The notes under the pieces are model-generated. The model ran no database searches and had not been told where the DNA came from. It worked only from the letters and a program-made list of their open reading frames with translations. A DNA stretch of 64,000 nt, from the NCBI GenBank assembly GCA_964609155.1, contig CAZSRF010000006.1, positions 7,131 through 71,130 of the forward strand, given 5' to 3'. Shown here piece by piece: positions 15,166-24,362 of the stretch. The translations under genes and the position numbers were made by a program. This stretch comes from JAGOUU01 sp964609155 (lineage in GTDB: Bacteria > Pseudomonadota > Gammaproteobacteria > JAGOUU01). The number at the start of each line of letters is the position of its first letter. Within the stretch, counting starts at the first letter, position 1.

Positions 15166-16557
15166 ATGTATAGAAAAATTAGTGAAAAATTAGAACAATG
15201 GCTAGTAAACCCAAATAGAAAGCCTTTGATTATACGAGGAGCTCGTCAGGTAGGTAAGACATGGGTGGTAAGAAACTTCGCAAAAAGTTGTAGTAGGCAA
15301 TTGATAGAGCTTAATTTTGAACGGAACTCTAAAATATATGACTCTTTTTTAGTTTCTAATAATCCAAGAGAGATACTCAAAGATTTGGAGCTCTCATTAA
15401 ATATTAGCATAGATATTTCCAATAGCCTTTTATTTATAGATGAAATTCAGGTAAAGCCAGAATGTTTGGCTAAATTACGATGGTTTGCAGAGGAACTACC
15501 CGAATTGCCAGTAATTTCAGCAGGATCACTTTTAGAGTTTGTGCTGGAATCTCCTACTTTTAGTATGCCTGTAGGCCGTATTAATTATTTATTTTTGGAG
15601 CCAATGTCTTTTGAAGAGTTCTTAATAGCAGGAGGTAACAAAAATCTCTATCAATTTTTAAATGATTATAAAATAAATCTGAATGTTCCAATCTCAGAGA
15701 ATATTCATGAAAAACTACTTATCTTATTTCAAGAATATATATTAATAGGGGGAATGCCAGCGGTTTGTCAAGAATATTTTACGCGATCTTCAAGTGAAGA
15801 GATAGATATCATTCAAAATAATTTAATTACTACATACCGTGATGATTTCCATAAATATAATAAAAAGATTGTGACGGAGCGTTTAGATGAGGTGATGTAT
15901 AGCGTTCCTTTAATGCTTGGAAATAAGTATACTTATAGTAAAGTAAATCCAAATATTAAAGGCCAAGAGATTAAAAGTTCTTTACATCTCTTATCTCAAG
16001 CTCGTCTTTGTCACTATGTTTATGCCAATTACGCTCATGGTATTCCTTTAGGCGCACAAGTGAACAGCAAGTTTTTTAAAATGATCTTTTTAGATACAGG
16101 ACTTGCAACAGCGATGTTGGGGCTAAATAAGGCTATGAATATACTAAATATAAGCAGACTTGATTTAATAAATAAAGGAGCTATTTCTGAACAAGTTATT
16201 GGTCAGTTGCTAAGAGTTATCTCACCCATGCACATAGAACCAAGCTTATATTATTGGCAAAGAGAGCAGGCAGGATCAGCGGCTGAAATAGATTATATTA
16301 TTCAATACCAAGATTGTGTGGTGCCTATTGAGGTTAAATCTGGATCTACTGGCAGCTTGAAATCATTACATGTTTTTATGGCAGAAAAAGCATTAAAGCA
16401 AGCCCTTCGTATAAATAGTGATAAGCTTAGTGTTACTACTGTTTCTGTTAATACTCCAGTAAAACAACATGTAAAATACAATTTACTATCAATACCTTTT
16501 TATTTTACTGAACAGCTCCCTAGATTGTTAGAACAATGTCAATCAATATCACAGTAA
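15166..16557 (+). CDS. AAA_14 / DUF4143 ATPase
   Basis: 463 residues. Walker A GARQVGKT is at 25-32, Walker B LLFIDEIQ near 90, SAGSLLEF (sensor region) near 130, then the DUF4143 region. The C-terminal part has AEIDYII...VPIEVKSG, spacing that resembles the D...ExK core of PD-(D/E)xK nuclease folds and is common in this family. The cellular role of these widespread, often horizontally moved ATPases is not established. The operator-like promoter upstream suggests autoregulation or control by a dimeric factor. It is convergent with pyrE (3 bases apart). Confidence 0.85.
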   Translation: MYRKISEKLEQWLVNPNRKPLIIRGARQVGKTWVVRNFAKSCSRQLIELNFERNSKIYDSFLVSNNPREILKDLELSLNISIDISNSLLFIDEIQVKPECLAKLRWFAEELPELPVISAGSLLEFVLESPTFSMPVGRINYLFLEPMSFEEFLIAGGNKNLYQFLNDYKINLNVPISENIHEKLLILFQEYILIGGMPAVCQEYFTRSSSEEIDIIQNNLITTYRDDFHKYNKKIVTERLDEVMYSVPLMLGNKYTYSKVNPNIKGQEIKSSLHLLSQARLCHYVYANYAHGIPLGAQVNSKFFKMIFLDTGLATAMLGLNKAMNILNISRLDLINKGAISEQVIGQLLRVISPMHIEPSLYYWQREQAGSAAEIDYIIQYQDCVVPIEVKSGSTGSLKSLHVFMAEKALKQALRINSDKLSVTTVSVNTPVKQHVKYNLLSIPFYFTEQLPRLLEQCQSISQ

Positions 16558-16560
16558 CTG

Positions 16561-17184
16561 TTATAGTAAATTAGCGATATCTGAATAATTACTATGAGAC
16601 TTTGTAAAGTCTCTTATGTCATCTATAGTTATAATATTATAAACGGGAATATTATATTTTCCCGTTATTTCTTCGCTTGCAGTTTTGTAGTTACTGCTGT
16701 TAGCCTCCATTTTACGATCTAAAGCGATAACAATGCCTATTATATTAGCATTGTATTGTTTTAAGAGAGTTATTGACTCTCGAGTTGCTGTACCAGCACT
16801 AATGACATCGTCTATGAGTAATATATTTTTATCAGTAACATCTGTGCCTATAATATTCCCACCTTCACCATGAGTTTTAACTTCTTTACGATTAAAAGCG
16901 ATATTGGTTTCTAATTGATATTTCTTAAATAGCGCAATACCAGTGGCAGTAGCTAAAGATATGCCTTTATAGGCTGGGCCAAAGAGACAGTCAAATTTTA
17001 AATTTGATTGGAATATTAATTCAGCGTAATACTCACCCAGTGTAGCAATGGCTGAATTACTATGAAATAAGCCAGCATTGAAAAAATAGTGACTTTTGCG
17101 TCCCGATTTTAAAGTGAAGTCACCAAAGCTTAATACTTTATGATCGAGACAAAATTTGATAAATTGATGTTTATTATTAGTCAT
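16561..17184 (-). CDS. pyrE: Orotate phosphoribosyltransferase
   Basis: 207 residues, near the usual 213. Visible are FTLKSGRKSHYFFNAGLF at the N-terminus, the flexible-loop FNRKEVKTHGEGG and the PRPP-binding loop ILLIDDVISAGTA. It converts orotate and PRPP to OMP in pyrimidine synthesis. It is divergent from xthA, with 87 bases between the starts. Confidence 0.95.
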   Translation of the reverse strand: MTNNKHQFIKFCLDHKVLSFGDFTLKSGRKSHYFFNAGLFHSNSAIATLGEYYAELIFQSNLKFDCLFGPAYKGISLATATGIALFKKYQLETNIAFNRKEVKTHGEGGNIIGTDVTDKNILLIDDVISAGTATRESITLLKQYNANIIGIVIALDRKMEANSSNYKTASEEITGKYNIPVYNIITIDDIRDFTKSHSNYSDIANLL

Positions 17185-17271
17185 AATTGTATATTATAAA
17201 ATCATAATTGATAAATAGTATCTGAAACGCCTATATCCAGCAATAGAAAAAATAATTAGGAAATCATCTCA

Positions 17272-18066
17272 GTGTTAAGAGTTATAACAGCAAATTTAAA
17301 TGGCATAAGAAGTGCAGCTAAAAAAGGTTTTTTTGATTGGTTAGCTACGAAGGATGTCGATATACTTTGTTTACAAGAAACTAAAGCGCAAGAGCATCAA
17401 TTGATAGAAAGCACCTTTAGGCCAGAAGGCTACCAATGCACATTTTTTGATGCGCAGAAAAAAGGTTATAGCGGGGTAGCTATCTATAGTCGAGTTAGTA
17501 AATCAAATGGATTGATCCCCCAAAAGATTACAACTGGTTTAGGATGGCCTATTGCAGATAATGAGGGGCGGTACATACAATATGATTTTAATAATTTTTC
17601 AGTTGCTTCTTTATATTTACCATCGGGTACTAGTGGCGATCATCGCCAAAGAGAAAAATATGACTTTATGGATAAATATTTAATAAAACTAGAAGAAATA
17701 TTAGCTAGTAAAAAAAGTTTTATTATCTGCGGTGATTGGAATATAGCTCATAAAAATATTGATCTTAAAAACTGGCGAAGTAATCAAAATAAAACTGGAT
17801 TTTTATCTGAAGAAAGGGCATGGCTTGATAAATTATTTGATAAAGTAGGTTTCGTTGATGCATTTCGAGTGGTTAATCAACAACCAGATCAATATACCTG
17901 GTGGTCAAATTATGCTAATTCTTGGGACAATAATGTCGGTTGGCGAATAGACTATCATATTGTCACACCTGATCTTAAAGATAAAATATTAGCAGCTGAA
18001 ATTTACAGAGGGCAAAAGTTTTCTGATCATGCGCCGTTGATTATGGACTATGATATTGAGTTTTAG
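17272..18066 (+). CDS. xthA: Exodeoxyribonuclease III / AP endonuclease
   Basis: 264 residues of the endonuclease/exonuclease/phosphatase fold. N-terminal ITANLNGIRSAAKKGF and LCLQETKAQ (metal-binding Glu) are followed by YSGVAIYSR, CGDWNIAH, TWWSNYANSWDNNVGWRIDYH and the catalytic SDHAPL. It is the Mg-dependent AP endonuclease for base-excision repair. The start is GTG 17272 with an AGGA site about 10 bases upstream. Confidence 0.94.
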   Translation: MLRVITANLNGIRSAAKKGFFDWLATKDVDILCLQETKAQEHQLIESTFRPEGYQCTFFDAQKKGYSGVAIYSRVSKSNGLIPQKITTGLGWPIADNEGRYIQYDFNNFSVASLYLPSGTSGDHRQREKYDFMDKYLIKLEEILASKKSFIICGDWNIAHKNIDLKNWRSNQNKTGFLSEERAWLDKLFDKVGFVDAFRVVNQQPDQYTWWSNYANSWDNNVGWRIDYHIVTPDLKDKILAAEIYRGQKFSDHAPLIMDYDIEF

Positions 18067-18070
18067 GTAT

Positions 18071-19204
18071 TTACAAATTATTAATAGTAAATATACCTGT
18101 ATTATGACCGTCAGAAAAAGTCACCCTCAAGCCGTAGTTTCCTACCTCATGGATATTGATAATGGTAATGTCTTTAGAGATTAAGTTTTTATTTATAAGA
18201 CTATGCCCTGAGATCTCATCACAACATAAAGCACAAGGGCATTTTAATCTTAAATCATAAGAAGAAATGTCTTTGATAAGATTAGAGTTAATATTGACTA
18301 TTTGTAAGTTGTTTTTGTCTATTAGTTTATAGTGTAATGTATTATTGATATCCTGATTAATTAAATTATCTGTAGTATTGGTATTGGCGTTATTAGTACT
18401 GAGCTTGATCAATAAGTTTTCAATTATTTTCAAGTAGCTTGTTTTAGCTTTATTAGTATTGTCTAAATCTATGACAGATTTACCCTGGTCACTTATAGAG
18501 ACTAAATTTTGTTCTAGGGGTATTTTGCCTAGTAATTCAGTATGATATTTTTTAGCTAAAATATCGCCGCCGTTACTGCTATTGTCCCCAAAGCTAGTAA
18601 AAACATGGTTTTCATGATCACAATTTGTGCAAATATAGCCACTCATATTTTCAATAATACCCAGTATCTTAACATTGACTTGTTTAAACATCTGGATAGC
18701 CTTAGCAGCTATACTATAAGCAACTTTTTGCGGAGTTGTGACAATAATAGCCCCATCTAGTTTAGCTAATTGGGTAATGGTAATTTGGATGTCACCAGTG
18801 CCAGGTGGTAGGTCTATCAATAAAAAGTCTAAATCTGGCCAAGCGACTTTCTCCATTAAATCTCGAATTACTCGGGTAGCAATGGGCGCACGCCAAAGCA
18901 TGGGCTTATCATCAGAATCAGGGATAAGGGTATTGACCGCGGTGAAATATATTTTATGGGTGGTGCTAAAATTAGGAATAATTTTATTATCGGCAGTAAG
19001 CTCTACCTCAGTGTTTTTTTTATCTGTATTATTGTCCATATTAGAGTCAACAGGTGTCAAAAGTCCATATTGGGAAGGGCCGTAGATATCAGCATCTATA
19101 ATGCCTACTTTAAAACCATTATGAGCTAATATACTAGCCAACTGAGTTGTTACTGTGGATTTCCCAACACCGCCTTTACCACTGGCTATTGCAATAGTTT
19201 TCAT
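18071..19204 (-). CDS. mrp: Mrp/ApbC Fe-S carrier ATPase fused to a C-terminal DUF971 domain
   Basis: The deviant Walker A IASGKGGVGKST is at the N-terminus when ATG 19204 is used. DADIYGPSQ, LLIDLPPGTGD and a CxxC (ICTNC) for the bridging Fe-S cluster mark the Mrp/ApbC family, a cytosolic Fe-S carrier. The usual N-terminal MIP18/DUF59 domain is absent. From about residue 290 there is a DUF971 domain: LRLKCPCALCCDE, then DGHNTGIF near the end. In-frame sequence continues upstream to 19264 but resembles nothing in the family. The fusion places a Cys-rich DUF971 module on the carrier. Confidence 0.88.
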   Translation of the reverse strand: MKTIAIASGKGGVGKSTVTTQLASILAHNGFKVGIIDADIYGPSQYGLLTPVDSNMDNNTDKKNTEVELTADNKIIPNFSTTHKIYFTAVNTLIPDSDDKPMLWRAPIATRVIRDLMEKVAWPDLDFLLIDLPPGTGDIQITITQLAKLDGAIIVTTPQKVAYSIAAKAIQMFKQVNVKILGIIENMSGYICTNCDHENHVFTSFGDNSSNGGDILAKKYHTELLGKIPLEQNLVSISDQGKSVIDLDNTNKAKTSYLKIIENLLIKLSTNNANTNTTDNLINQDINNTLHYKLIDKNNLQIVNINSNLIKDISSYDLRLKCPCALCCDEISGHSLINKNLISKDITIINIHEVGNYGLRVTFSDGHNTGIFTINNL

Positions 19205-19334
19205 AACACGTAATATATTGATATCTTCAGTTAACTTTATAGAAATTACCCAGTATAATCGCATTATCTGTTAGTAATATCAATATGAATTATAATATCT
19301 TATAATTACCAAAAATTTTAGATAAATTAATCTT

Positions 19335-20351
19335 ATGCAAAAAATTGATATACCTGTTTTAGTTGAAGCTTATGAGCCTGCTGAGCATAGATTAATTAAA
19401 AGCGGTCACAAATATAAAACTAAACAGGGTTTTAGTGCCATCAAAGACGGAATGAAACAAAAAGATGAGAGTCTTTATGAAGCTCTGCGTAAGCCAGACT
19501 GGCTACGGATAAAAATTAAGCATGATCCCAAGTTTGATGCGGTGCAAAAATTAGTAAAAAGTAATGAGTTAAGTACGGTTTGTGAGGAAGCCAAGTGTCC
19601 AAATATGGCGGAATGTTGGTCGCATGGTACAGCTACTTTTATGCTTATGGGCGCTGTTTGTACTAGGGCTTGTAAGTTTTGTTCTGTTGATACAGGTAAC
19701 CCTCGTGGTTGGTTGGATTTAGATGAACCAATGAAAGTTACAAATTCTGCTAAAATAATGGGCTTGAAATATGCTGTATTAACTTCTGTCGATCGTGATG
19801 ATTTACCTGATGGTGGGGCAGAGCATTTTGCTAAGACGATAAAACTTATGAAAGAGATGGACCCTAATCTTAAAGTAGAGGCTTTAACTAGCGACTTTCA
19901 AGGTGTGGTGTCTTGTGTGAAGACTATTATTGACAGCGGTGTTGATGTCTTTGCTCAAAATGTTGAAACAGTAGCAAGATTGACCCACCCTGTGAGAGAC
20001 AACAGGGCTGGTTACTGGCAGACGATTAAATTATTAAAATATGCTAAGACATATAAACCAGAAGTAATAACTAAAACTAGTTTAATGTTAGGTTTGGGAG
20101 AAACTGATGCAGAGATTATCCAGACTATGGATGATCTCATAGCTAATAAAGTAGATGTTTTAACGTTGGGGCAGTATTTACAGCCCACTAAAAACCATTA
20201 TCCTATAGCAAGATATGTAACTCCTGAAGAATTTACTAAATATCGAGAACTAGGCTTGGCAAAAGGCTTTTTAGAAGTTGCATCTGGGCCATTAGTTCGT
20301 TCAAGCTATCGAGCTGATAAAATTTTTACTACAGAAAACTTAGGGTTATGA
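19335..20351 (+). CDS. lipA: Lipoyl synthase
   Basis: 338 residues of a radical-SAM enzyme. The auxiliary cluster motif C-x4-C-x5-C is present as CEEAKCPNMAEC, and the radical-SAM CxxxCxxC as CTRACKFC. LTSVDRDDLPDGGA, GLGETD and the C-terminal GPLVRSSYRA are family signatures. It inserts two sulfurs into octanoyl groups on lipoyl domains of PDH, OGDH and GcvH. The PAP2 gene overlaps its stop codon by four bases (ATGA). Confidence 0.97.
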   Translation: MQKIDIPVLVEAYEPAEHRLIKSGHKYKTKQGFSAIKDGMKQKDESLYEALRKPDWLRIKIKHDPKFDAVQKLVKSNELSTVCEEAKCPNMAECWSHGTATFMLMGAVCTRACKFCSVDTGNPRGWLDLDEPMKVTNSAKIMGLKYAVLTSVDRDDLPDGGAEHFAKTIKLMKEMDPNLKVEALTSDFQGVVSCVKTIIDSGVDVFAQNVETVARLTHPVRDNRAGYWQTIKLLKYAKTYKPEVITKTSLMLGLGETDAEIIQTMDDLIANKVDVLTLGQYLQPTKNHYPIARYVTPEEFTKYRELGLAKGFLEVASGPLVRSSYRADKIFTTENLGL

Positions 20352-21010
20352 CACTTCCAAGTTATAAAAATATTATATTATATAGTGTATTTGCCATCAG
20401 TATGGGGATGCTAAGTTATTTTTTTCTAGATAGAGAAATTGCTGAATGGACGTTTTATCATACACGTGAACATTCTTGGCATTTATTATGGCAATATGCA
20501 ACTTATCTTGAGCCTTTGTATTTTGCTTTAAGTCCATGGTTTGTCTTATTTTTGCTATTTAAAATAATTAATGAACATAAAATTTACGAATGGGAAAAAG
20601 TTTTTTTTCTTATGATTGTGAGTATGTGGTTAACTTTGATGTTAAATGAGCAATTACGGTTTATATTTGGTCGGTACTGGCCAGCTACTTGGTTTCACAG
20701 TAATTTGTCTTATATTCAAAATAGTGTTTATGGTTTTACCTGGTTTAAGTCTCAGCATGAATATAGATCTTTCCCATCTGGCCATACTTCATTGATGTTT
20801 GGTTTTATGATGGCTTTGTGGTGGCAAACAGATAAAGTTAGAATAAAATTGTTTGCTATCATTAATTGCTTATTAGTTGCCTTAGGTTTAATTTTAATGT
20901 GTTATCACTTTATGAGTGATGTTATAATTGGGGCTCTTGTAGGCACTTTGTCTGCGTATTTAATTTTATGTGGTTTTCAAAATTGCAATGTCAGTTTCAA
21001 CAATAAATAA
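20348..21010 (+). CDS. PAP2-family membrane phosphatase
   Basis: 220 residues with about five or six predicted membrane helices. The three phosphatase motifs can be read: LRFIFGRYWP (the K/R-x-RP-like first motif, with the Lys replaced by Arg), FPSGHTS, and CYHFMSD (H-x3-D). Family members dephosphorylate lipid phosphates such as undecaprenyl pyrophosphate or phosphatidylglycerol phosphate, and some act on lipid A. The substrate here is not determinable. The coding sequence starts inside the lipA stop, and hemE starts before its end. Confidence 0.85.
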   Translation: MTLPSYKNIILYSVFAISMGMLSYFFLDREIAEWTFYHTREHSWHLLWQYATYLEPLYFALSPWFVLFLLFKIINEHKIYEWEKVFFLMIVSMWLTLMLNEQLRFIFGRYWPATWFHSNLSYIQNSVYGFTWFKSQHEYRSFPSGHTSLMFGFMMALWWQTDKVRIKLFAIINCLLVALGLILMCYHFMSDVIIGALVGTLSAYLILCGFQNCNVSFNNK

Positions 21011-22076
21011 TAATTTAAAAAATAACTTGTTAATTAAAGCATTATTACGTCAAGAGGTAGAACGTACCCCTGTTTGGATTATGAGGCAAGCTGGTCGTTA
21101 TTTGCCAGAATACCGAGAATTACGTGCGCAAGCTGGTGATTTTATGACGTTATGTAAAACCCCAGAACTAGCTTGCAAAGCTACCATGCAGCCATTAGAA
21201 AGATTTAATTTAGATGCTGCTATTTTATTCTCTGATATTTTAACCATTCCTGATGCAATGGGTTTGGGGTTAAGTTTTGTTAAAGATGAAGGTCCAATTT
21301 TTTCAAAACCGGTAAGAACAAAACAGGATGTCTTAAATCTACCCATTCCTGATCCCCATAGTGATTTAAGCTATGTAGTAGATGCAGTAAAGGCTATTAA
21401 GCATGAGTTAAATAATAAAATCCCTTTAATTGGTTTTTCAGGCTCACCCTGGACTTTAGCTACTTATATGGTGGAAGGTAGTAGCTCTAAGACGTTTTCA
21501 AAAGTAAAAGCGTTAGCCTATCAAGAACCGGAGTTATTTAATGTACTATTAGATAAGCTTGTTAAAGCTATCGAGCTTTATTTAATAGCACAAATTGAAG
21601 CTGGCGTAGACGTTTGCATGATATTTGATACCTGGGGCGGTGTTTTAACGCAGGAAAGCTATTTAGCCTGGTCCTTAAGCCCCATGCAAAAAATTGTTCA
21701 GAATATTAAAGAATATACGGAATCTAAAAATATTATTATTCCTATAGTATTATTTACCAAGCAAGGGGGGCAGTGGCTTGAACATATAGCAGACACAGGT
21801 TGTCATGCTGTAGGTTTAGACTGGACCGTAGATCTCAAAACTGCGCAAGCACGCATTGGACATAAAGTTGCTTTGCAAGGTAATCTAGACCCTGCTGTTT
21901 TATATGCCAAACCAGAACAAATTAGAAATCATGTAGCTAAAATTATTCAAGACTTTGGTGCAAACCCAGGCCATATTTTTAATTTAGGGCATGGGATTTA
22001 TCCAGATGTTAATCCAGCGAATCTTCAAGTAGTTGTTAATGCCGTGCATGAATTCAGCACACAGATACATAAATAA
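20988..22076 (+). CDS. hemE: Uroporphyrinogen decarboxylase
   Basis: About 362 residues from ATG 20988. Visible are RTPVWIMRQAGRYLPEYRE (the conserved substrate-binding Arg segment), LFSDILTIPDAMG with the catalytic Asp, IGFSGSPWTLATYM and the C-terminal GNLDPAVLY and NLGHGIYPD. It decarboxylates uroporphyrinogen III to coproporphyrinogen III in heme synthesis. The 5' end overlaps the PAP2 gene, so translation may be coupled. Confidence 0.96.
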   Translation: MSVSTINNNLKNNLLIKALLRQEVERTPVWIMRQAGRYLPEYRELRAQAGDFMTLCKTPELACKATMQPLERFNLDAAILFSDILTIPDAMGLGLSFVKDEGPIFSKPVRTKQDVLNLPIPDPHSDLSYVVDAVKAIKHELNNKIPLIGFSGSPWTLATYMVEGSSSKTFSKVKALAYQEPELFNVLLDKLVKAIELYLIAQIEAGVDVCMIFDTWGGVLTQESYLAWSLSPMQKIVQNIKEYTESKNIIIPIVLFTKQGGQWLEHIADTGCHAVGLDWTVDLKTAQARIGHKVALQGNLDPAVLYAKPEQIRNHVAKIIQDFGANPGHIFNLGHGIYPDVNPANLQVVVNAVHEFSTQIHK

Positions 22077-22106
22077 TTATAAATAATAAAGTAAACAGGA
22101 ACGTTT

Positions 22107-23081
22107 ATGTGGTTTAAAAATATATTGCTTTACGAAATGCTCGAGCCTTTCCCTTTAGATAGTGATACTTTAATGGATCGCTTATCTAAAAAGGCTGTTA
22201 GGCCTACTAATAAAACAGAGATGGAAAGCTTGGGTTGGGCAAGCCCATTTGGTGAAGACAGTGATGTCTTTAGTCATTCAGTAGGTGGCTGTCATTTAAT
22301 AAAAGCCTGCAAAGAAATAAGATTACTGCCATCCCCAGTTATTCAAGAATATCTTCAGAAAAAACTGAATGAAATAGAGCAGTCTGAGTCACGTAAAGTA
22401 TTACGTAGAGAAAAGGCAAGATTAAAAGACGAAATTATTTTTGATTTATTGCCTAAGGCTTTTACACGCAGAATATATAGTTATTTATATATTGACACCA
22501 AACAACGCTGGGTAATAGTAGACAGCAGTTCTCGAGCTACAGCTGAAACTCTTTTACAACTTTTAAGAGATACCATAGGTGGCTTAAAACTAGCTCCGCC
22601 TGAGTTTACTAAGACACCCACACGGGTGATGACCGATTGGTTAAAAGACTTTGATTTACCAAGTTATTTAGATATTGAAGATAATTGTGAGTTAAAAGAA
22701 GTACACAATGGTGATGGTATTATCAAATGCCAACGTCAAGACTTATCCGCAAAAGAAATACAGAATCATTTAAAGTCTGGCAAACAAGTAGTGAAACTTG
22801 GTTTAACTTGGCGTGATCGTATGGCTTTTTCACTGGAAGAAGATTTCTCTATAAAACGCATACAGTGTTTAGATACTATTAATGAAGCTCGTAAAGATGT
22901 TGAAGCCGAATCCGATGCGCAAAAACTAGATGCAGATTTTACCTTAATGCTAGGTGAGTTTCGTGATTTGATAACAGATTTATTTGGATTGTTGAAAACT
23001 TCTACTTCTCATGGTTCTATTTCAGATACAGATAGCGTTGAAGCTGAAGAAATGGAAACGGAAGAAGAAGCATTGGCGTGA
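22107..23081 (+). CDS. rdgC: Recombination-associated protein RdgC
   Basis: 324 residues, slightly longer than the 303 of E. coli. The match is seen in MWFKNILLYEM at the start, MESLGWASPFG, LLPSPVIQEYL, LKDEIIFDLLPKAFTR, and the C-terminal RQDLSAKEIQNHLKSGKQVVKL and DADFTLMLGE. RdgC forms a ring around double-stranded DNA and limits RecA-dependent recombination. The acidic C-terminal extension (about 20 residues, many Glu) is longer than usual. Confidence 0.93.
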   Translation: MWFKNILLYEMLEPFPLDSDTLMDRLSKKAVRPTNKTEMESLGWASPFGEDSDVFSHSVGGCHLIKACKEIRLLPSPVIQEYLQKKLNEIEQSESRKVLRREKARLKDEIIFDLLPKAFTRRIYSYLYIDTKQRWVIVDSSSRATAETLLQLLRDTIGGLKLAPPEFTKTPTRVMTDWLKDFDLPSYLDIEDNCELKEVHNGDGIIKCQRQDLSAKEIQNHLKSGKQVVKLGLTWRDRMAFSLEEDFSIKRIQCLDTINEARKDVEAESDAQKLDADFTLMLGEFRDLITDLFGLLKTSTSHGSISDTDSVEAEEMETEEEALA

Positions 23082-23135
23082 TATTAATTTTACAAGTGTA
23101 TGCGATAGCTACTTCAGTGCACGGCATCATTAGTT

Positions 23136-23540
23136 CTAACAACCAGAATGATACTGTGCAGTTATACCTTGTAAAAAACCACCATCATGAATAGTCATAT
23201 CACATGTATGCCTAACTTTAGTAATGACGCCGCCAAACCATGAGCTCCAACCTTGAATATGTATACAGACATTACTGGGCATATCTGGATTTTGGTGTTG
23301 ATCAATATACACCGTACCATTGGGTAACACATGATTAATATGTAAGAAATCTATATGTAGAAGAGGATTCTCATTATAAAAATTAGATTTCCAAGAGGTT
23401 GGAAAAGAATAGAGTAATTTACTAGGGCAATCCATAATTTCTACGCGAATGCTTTTAGTATTATTATTATAAATATTTAAAGCTGAAGAATTGGTGCTGA
23501 TGAGAAAAAAGCTTAAAAGCAAGATAATAGTTTTGTTCAT
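23136..23540 (-). CDS. Small secreted protein of unknown function
   Basis: 134 residues. Residues 1-20 form a clear signal peptide (NKTIILLLSFFLISTNSSA). The mature part has four or more Cys, a GWSSWFGG segment and a C-terminal Cys, so it is probably disulfide-bonded in the periplasm or outside. I recognise no domain. The gene is convergent with rdgC and stands alone between it and an oxidoreductase operon. Confidence 0.6.
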   Translation of the reverse strand: MNKTIILLLSFFLISTNSSALNIYNNNTKSIRVEIMDCPSKLLYSFPTSWKSNFYNENPLLHIDFLHINHVLPNGTVYIDQHQNPDMPSNVCIHIQGWSSWFGGVITKVRHTCDMTIHDGGFLQGITAQYHSGC

Positions 23541-23585
23541 AATAATCTATAATTAATATTTGTTTAATAATGGATTGTAAACATT

Positions 23586-24362
23586 CTAGCTGAACGTAGC
23601 ATTAATATTATAAATTAAATGGTTAGGATTCAAAGTGCCAATAATCATGCTAGTAACAGCTGGGTGATTGGCGCTAAATTGTAAAGCTTTCCTTGGTAGT
23701 TGACTATGCCCACTGTTTAGAACTTTTTTTAAGATTATTCCTTTGTTATTTTTAGCTGCGTAATCTAGGATGGGTAATTCTTCAAGATAATCTTCACGAT
23801 AAGTAACCATGGCAAGATCGCTACGCTCAAGGCATTTTAAACCGCCATCTACAGTTTTGCTTGATACCCCGTAAGCTCTGATGTCACCCATGCTTTTTCT
23901 GGTTTCTAAAAGTTGCCATAAATCTTCATTATCAGCAATAGCGAGGTCATTACCATCAGAATGGATTAATAAGATATCTATAAAATCAGTATTTAATTTT
24001 TTTAAACTATTATTGATACTGTTATTAATATGCTTAGCATTAAAATTATAAACAGATTCGTTGTTTATATAATCTTCGCCTGCCTTAGTTATTAATATCC
24101 AGTTTTCTCTATTTACATTGGTATATTTCTCAAAAATACTTCCTAAAATAGATTCAGAGTTACCGTAAGCAGGTGCTGTATCTAATGTATTGATGCCTAA
24201 AGAAAGGCTGAGCTCTAATAAATCCACAATACTATCGATACTAGGAAGATTATACGATTCAGGATATTTTACATCAGTATTACGACCAAACTTTACAGTG
24301 CCGAGCCCTATTAAAGATAACTCTAGATTCGTATTACCAAGTTTTCGTAGCTGCATAATCAT
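23586..24362 (-). CDS. Aldo/keto reductase family oxidoreductase
   Basis: 258 residues. LGNTNLELSLIGLGTVKFG and LGINTLDTAPAYGNSE contain the catalytic Asp-Tyr pair region; LITKAGE supplies the Lys and IDILLIHSDG the His. The C-terminus is shorter than in typical family members of about 280-330 residues. It reduces carbonyl groups with NADPH; substrate unknown. The first codon overlaps the last base of the upstream FAD oxidoreductase, so the pair is a two-gene operon. ATG 24356 is an equally possible start. Confidence 0.82.
   Translation of the reverse strand: MIMQLRKLGNTNLELSLIGLGTVKFGRNTDVKYPESYNLPSIDSIVDLLELSLSLGINTLDTAPAYGNSESILGSIFEKYTNVNRENWILITKAGEDYINNESVYNFNAKHINNSINNSLKKLNTDFIDILLIHSDGNDLAIADNEDLWQLLETRKSMGDIRAYGVSSKTVDGGLKCLERSDLAMVTYREDYLEELPILDYAAKNNKGIILKKVLNSGHSQLPRKALQFSANHPAVTSMIIGTLNPNHLIYNINATFS

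Noticed and set aside
23090..23155. Imperfect hairpin between rdgC and the small secreted protein as a bidirectional terminator
   Set aside because: The stem has a three-base internal mismatch, a long loop and no T run on either side.
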